DNA from: Hymenobacter puniceus | GTDB lineage: Bacteria; Bacteroidota; Bacteroidia; Cytophagales; Hymenobacteraceae | DNA: 64,000 bases | Assembly (NCBI RefSeq): GCF_014333525.1 | Contig: NZ_JACSCX010000003.1 | Location: 310,001 to 374,000, forward strand | Direction: 5' to 3' | Shown here: one piece after another, positions 60,345 to 64,000 of the stretch | How the letters are laid out: every line of letters starts with the position of its first letter | How positions within the stretch are numbered: the stretch's first letter is position 1 | Notes under the pieces: model-generated | Seen by the model: only the letters and a program-made list of their open reading frames with translations | What the model was told of the DNA's origin: nothing | Databases searched by the model: none | Program-made: the position numbers and the translations under genes

Positions 60345-62910
60345 GAAACACGTTACGCCTGTGCTGCTTTTGCTTCCGATAGTAGCCCATGCCCAGGCAC
60401 CCGATACCACGCGGCTGGGTGAGGTGGTAGTGGCGGCATCGAGAGTGGAAGAAAGTTTTCTACAGTCGCCGGTGACGGTGGAGAAGCTGAATGCCCGGGC
60501 GCTGCAGCTTACGCCCGCACCATCGTATTTTGATGCTATTGAGCACCTGAAAGGCGTGCAGGTGATTACGCCCAGTCTAAGCTTCAAGGTGATAAATGCC
60601 CGGGGCTTCACCAACACCACCAACGTGCGGTTTGCGCAGCTCGTGGACGGCATCGACAACCAGGCGCCCCATATTGGCGCGCCGATTGGCAACGTGCTGG
60701 GGCCAAGTGACCTGGATATCAGCTCGGTGGAAATAGTGCCGGGTACGGCTGCCGCGCTGTACGGGCTGAACGCCATCAATGGGCTGGCCAACTTCAGCAC
60801 CCGCAACCCATTTCAGAGCGAAGGGCTGAGCGTGCAGCAGAAAACCGGCATCAACCACCTGAACGACCCCAACAGCAGCGCAAAACTGTTTTCGGAAACC
60901 AGTGTGCGCTATGCCAAGGTGCTAAGGCCCAGGCTGGCGTTCAAAGTAAACGGCACCTACCTGCGCGGCTACGACTGGATTGCCAACGACCAGACCGAGC
61001 TGAACCCCAACGGCAACGCTTCCACTGGCCTGTTCGGCCCTGAAAACCCCGCCCAGGACCCCGTGAACCGCTACGGCAACGAGTCATCAAACCGCAGCAA
61101 CCTTACGCTGGGCGGCAAAGCCTACTCGGTGGCGCGCACCGGCTACGACGAGCAGGACGTGGTAAACTACCGGCTGCAAACCATCAAGTACGACGCGGCG
61201 CTACACTACAAGCTTGGCAGCGCCGCCGAGCTGGCGTACACCTACCGTGGCTCCGTGCTCGATAATGTGTACCAGCGCAGCAACCGGTTCCGGCTGGAAG
61301 ATTACCGCTTGCAGCAGCACGCCGTGCAGCTCAGTGGCCCGGTGGTGCAGGCCCGCGCCTACCTCACCCGCGAAAACACCGGCAAAAGCTACAACCTCCG
61401 CTCTATGGCCGAAAACCTGGACCGCAGCTACAAGCCCGATGCCCTTTGGAACCAGCAGTATACCGCCGCCTGGAACGCCGCCACCCAGGCCGGCCAGACC
61501 GTAGCGCAGGCCCACGTGGCCGCCCGCGCCGCCGCAGATGCCGGCCGCTTACAGCCCGGAACCCCCGAATTCAGGCAGCGCCTGACCGAGCTGGCCGACA
61601 TCAACAACTGGGATGCCGGCGCGGCCCTGCGGGTGCAGGCTGATCTGGTGCACGCCGAGGGCCAGGTGAACGTAGCCGAAGCCCTGCGCCGGGGTGGTAC
61701 TCCGCTGCCCGCCGCCTTCGACGTGCTGGTGGGAGCCGACCACCGCACCTACATCATCCAGCCCGACGGCAACTACTTCATCACCCCCGAAAGCGGCAAA
61801 GACCCCCTGCGCGACAACCTGACCTACGGTAAAACCGGCGGCTTTGCGCAGGCCGGAGCGCGGCTGCTGCAGCAGAAGATTCGCCTCACCGCTACGCTCC
61901 GGGCCGACAAGAACGACTACTTTCGCACCCGCTTCAATCCGCGCTTTACAGCCGTGTACTCGCCCACACGCCAGCACAACTTCCGGCTGAGCTACCAGAG
62001 TGGTTACCGGTTTCCAAGCTTGTTTGAGGGGTTTTCCAACGTGAACAGCGGGCAGGTGAAGCGGATTGGAGGACTGCGCGTAATGTCGGATGGGGTGTTT
62101 GAGAACAGCTACCTGCGCAGCTCTATCGACGCCTTCAATACGGCCGTGACGCGCGACCGGAACACCAACGGCCAGACGCAAGCCCAGGCTATTGCGGGCA
62201 ACCAGTACCGTCTAATTAAAAATCCCTACACCTACCTTCAGCCCGAGCACATCCGGTCGTTGGAAGCGGGCTACAAAGCGGCATTACTGCCCGGCGGCCG
62301 GTTGCTGGCCGATGTGGACTTCTACTACAACACCTACCGCGACTTTATTGCGCAGGTGGAAGCCTACGTGCCCCTCAGTTCCAACGGCCAGGCACTCAGC
62401 CCCAGTACGGACCTCAACACCATTGCTACGGCCCTCAACACCCGCGCCGGCCAAGCCCGCTACCGCCTCTGGACTAACTCCCAAAGCCAGGTCTACAACT
62501 ACGGCGGCTCCCTCGGGCTGCGCTACGACGTGGCCGGCGGCTACCTGGCCGGCGCCAGCGCCACCTACACCCGCCTCGACCGCACCGAGTCGGGCGACGG
62601 ACTGGAGGACGGGTTCAATACGCCGCGCTGGACCTGCAATCTAAGTTTAGGCAATGAGAAGGTCTACCAAAACTTCGGCTTTGGGCTGAACTACCGCTGG
62701 CAGGCCCGCTACTATTCCCAAACCTTTCTGGTAACCGGCTACGTGCCCGCCTACAGTACCCTCGACGCCCAACTCAGCTACAGTGTGCCTGAACCCAATC
62801 TGCGGTTTAAACTGGGGGCCAGTAATCTGCTCAACCACTACTACACCAGCTACCTCGGGGGCCCCGGCATTGGTGGACTGTACTACCTGCAGCTCACGTA
62901 CGGGTTGTAA
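60343..62910 (+). CDS. TonB-dependent outer-membrane receptor (candidate molybdate or Mo-complex importer)
   Basis: The 855-residue receptor has a signal peptide (MKHVTPVLLLLPIVAHAQ), a plug domain (about 25-140, GVQVITPSLSFKVINARGF, LVDGIDNQAPH) and a C-terminal 22-strand barrel ending in a strand with aromatic LYYLQLTYGL. It lacks the SusC carboxypeptidase-like domain. Its promoter overlaps a ModE-type palindrome next to the ModE-like gene, and a molybdenum hydroxylase gene follows at 63474, so molybdate or a Mo chelate is the probable substrate. The substrate is inferred from context only. Confidence 0.92.
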   Translation: MKHVTPVLLLLPIVAHAQAPDTTRLGEVVVAASRVEESFLQSPVTVEKLNARALQLTPAPSYFDAIEHLKGVQVITPSLSFKVINARGFTNTTNVRFAQLVDGIDNQAPHIGAPIGNVLGPSDLDISSVEIVPGTAAALYGLNAINGLANFSTRNPFQSEGLSVQQKTGINHLNDPNSSAKLFSETSVRYAKVLRPRLAFKVNGTYLRGYDWIANDQTELNPNGNASTGLFGPENPAQDPVNRYGNESSNRSNLTLGGKAYSVARTGYDEQDVVNYRLQTIKYDAALHYKLGSAAELAYTYRGSVLDNVYQRSNRFRLEDYRLQQHAVQLSGPVVQARAYLTRENTGKSYNLRSMAENLDRSYKPDALWNQQYTAAWNAATQAGQTVAQAHVAARAAADAGRLQPGTPEFRQRLTELADINNWDAGAALRVQADLVHAEGQVNVAEALRRGGTPLPAAFDVLVGADHRTYIIQPDGNYFITPESGKDPLRDNLTYGKTGGFAQAGARLLQQKIRLTATLRADKNDYFRTRFNPRFTAVYSPTRQHNFRLSYQSGYRFPSLFEGFSNVNSGQVKRIGGLRVMSDGVFENSYLRSSIDAFNTAVTRDRNTNGQTQAQAIAGNQYRLIKNPYTYLQPEHIRSLEAGYKAALLPGGRLLADVDFYYNTYRDFIAQVEAYVPLSSNGQALSPSTDLNTIATALNTRAGQARYRLWTNSQSQVYNYGGSLGLRYDVAGGYLAGASATYTRLDRTESGDGLEDGFNTPRWTCNLSLGNEKVYQNFGFGLNYRWQARYYSQTFLVTGYVPAYSTLDAQLSYSVPEPNLRFKLGASNLLNHYYTSYLGGPGIGGLYYLQLTYGL

Positions 62911-63473
62911 AGGCGGGGTTGAAAGTTTCCCGGCTTGTGCGTGGCAAAGCCGACATCTGCCTGCCATCCCAGGCATACTCCCAGCATCGTCTGTCATCGT
63001 TCATGAGCTTGGCAGGCCAGCATCCGGTTTTTTAGGCCTGATGCCTTGGCAGCGGCTTTTAGGATAAGCTTATGTTTAGGGAGCCTGAGTGTGCAGAGTG
63101 GACTGCGCCACACACTTGTTAAAGTATCAGCCCTGCACTGCTGAGTTGCATGTGTGGGGAGCGAAGTAAGTTGTGGTGCAGCCAGACGCTGAAATAGCCG
63201 GCATTGGCTACAGGTTATGTTTTGGGGAATATTACGAAAGCCAGAAGCAGGGCAATCCAAAGAGTCAGGTAGACTATTGCTGAAATTTAGAATGAATCTG
63301 CATAGTTGATAAACCAGTCGTAATCCGGCTGTTCAGCGCGGGTGCTTGCTGAATATAGGATTATGAAAGGGCTAAATAGGGATGAAAGTATAACGCAAAT
63401 CATCGGAAGCGCGTAAGCCCAACAGTGTGCTTCTGTAGCTCCGGCAGCCGCTTCATCACCTATATTTTCCCTT
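62911..63473. other. Intergenic region, no gene seen
   Basis: A 563-bp AT-richer gap separates the receptor and the molybdenum hydroxylase gene. No ORF, terminator or RNA is convincing. The promoter of the hydroxylase operon is expected near its 3' end (around 63450-63465), but I saw no clear element. Confidence 0.35.
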
Positions 63474-64000
63474 ATGACTCAGCAACCTACCAACTCAGCA
63501 GCCACCGCTGGCGAGGTGGCCGCGCCGCCGCCCACTAGCTCGGTTCATCTTTCCATCAATGGCCAGCAGCATACCCTTCAGATTGCTCCCTGGACCACTC
63601 TGCTCGACGCCCTGCGCGAGTATCTGCACCTCACCGGCACCAAAAAAGGCTGCGACCATGGCCAGTGCGGTGCCTGCACCGTGCTGGTAGATGGCAAACG
63701 CATCAATAGCTGCCTTTCGCTGGCCGTGATGCACGAAGGCGAGGAAATCACCACCATCGAAGGCCTGGGCACTCAGGAAAACCTGCACCCGCTGCAGCAG
63801 GCTTTTGTCGACCACGATGCTTTCCAGTGCGGCTACTGCACGCCCGGCCAGATCTGCTCGGCCCAGGGCCTCATCAACGAAGGCCGCGCCCACACGGAAG
63901 CTGAAATTCGGGAGCACATGAGTGGCAACGTCTGCCGGTGTGGGGCTTACGTGGGCATTCTGAATGCCGTGAAGGAAGTGGTAGACACTCAATCTGCGAA
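63474..64000 (+). CDS. 2Fe-2S subunit of a xanthine dehydrogenase/aldehyde oxidoreductase family molybdenum enzyme (cut by window end)
   Basis: The 175 visible residues give a complete 2Fe-2S subunit core. The plant-type ferredoxin cluster is KGCDHGQCGACTVLVDGKRINSC and the second cluster is QCGYCTPGQICSAQ with SGNVCRCGAYVGI. The first ~20 residues (Pro-Ala-rich, MTQQPTNSAATAGEVAAPPP) are an unusual extension. The end lies beyond the window; FAD and Mo-binding subunits are expected downstream. It depends on molybdenum uptake, in line with the ModE/TonB genes upstream. Confidence 0.93.
   Translation, partial: MTQQPTNSAATAGEVAAPPPTSSVHLSINGQQHTLQIAPWTTLLDALREYLHLTGTKKGCDHGQCGACTVLVDGKRINSCLSLAVMHEGEEITTIEGLGTQENLHPLQQAFVDHDAFQCGYCTPGQICSAQGLINEGRAHTEAEIREHMSGNVCRCGAYVGILNAVKEVVDTQSA

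Overview
The window looks like chromosomal DNA of a GC-rich Bacteroidota of the Hymenobacter type (order Cytophagales). The evidence is T9SS C-terminal sorting domains, a PID-CTERM protein, SusC-like outer-membrane transport, -7 promoter elements of the form TAnnTTTG, and high-GC coding with long antisense shadow ORFs. No phage, plasmid or CRISPR locus is visible. Most genes are ordinary housekeeping or envelope genes on both strands.

Layout. 1-8.1 kb: DUF3037 protein, secreted nuclease, two small unknowns, purU, alpha/beta hydrolase, J-domain protein and a histone-deacetylase-family enzyme, separated by long imperfect palindromes. 8.2-12.7 kb: the most unusual region. Two short leader-ORF/terminator units precede a Ro60 (TROVE) gene. 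It is followed by a tandem array of at least five small structured RNAs and then rtcB. 13-18 kb: PID-CTERM peptide and a giant triple-DUF4394 T9SS protein. 18.5-21.7 kb: OsmC, MOSC, VIT-type transporter, Dps, tRNA-Leu(GAG). 21.7-31.6 kb: RqcH, lipoprotein, MBL hydrolase, a phosphorelay (hybrid kinase with frameshifted Hpt, response regulator), glycosyltransferase, miaA. 31.7-41 kb: pfkA, TerB, aminotransferase, ECF sigma/anti-sigma cluster, DUF481-like protein, glycoside hydrolase, methyltransferase. 41-47 kb: frameshifted serine hydrolase and a split transketolase whose halves enclose two unrelated genes. 47-59 kb: bcp, lipocalin, second sigma factor, clpP, M23 and M48 peptidases, mpl, dnaB. 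59.4-64 kb: an immunity-like protein, then a molybdenum module of ModE-like regulator, TonB receptor under a ModE-type palindrome, and the first subunit of a molybdenum hydroxylase cut by the window end.

Main discovery. Between ro60 (8718-10244) and rtcB (11303-12703), five RNA units (A-E) share a core of GGUGCCGUA + 9 nt + UACUUCG at the 5' side and CUGUUGCCC at the 3' side. The 9-nt segment pairs with a segment two or three nt before the 3' core in every copy, although its sequence differs each time. Three units (B, C, D) carry a circularly permuted tRNA body: variable loop and T-arm first, then an acceptor stem closed by a small loop, then U8-A9 and the D-arm, with the anticodon arm replaced by the Ro-binding-like stem. 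This is the architecture of bacterial YrlA-type Y RNAs. Unit A has lost the D-arm and unit E has no tRNA body and doubles as a terminator. I interpret the locus as a Ro60/Y-RNA/RtcB RNA surveillance and repair system with an expanded Y RNA family.

Other themes. Three copies of a ~165-190 bp inverted-repeat element each sit between convergent genes. Five further palindromic families occur once each. Two genes contain single-base frameshifts. The ModE-like palindrome overlapping the start of a TonB receptor suggests TonB-dependent molybdate import.
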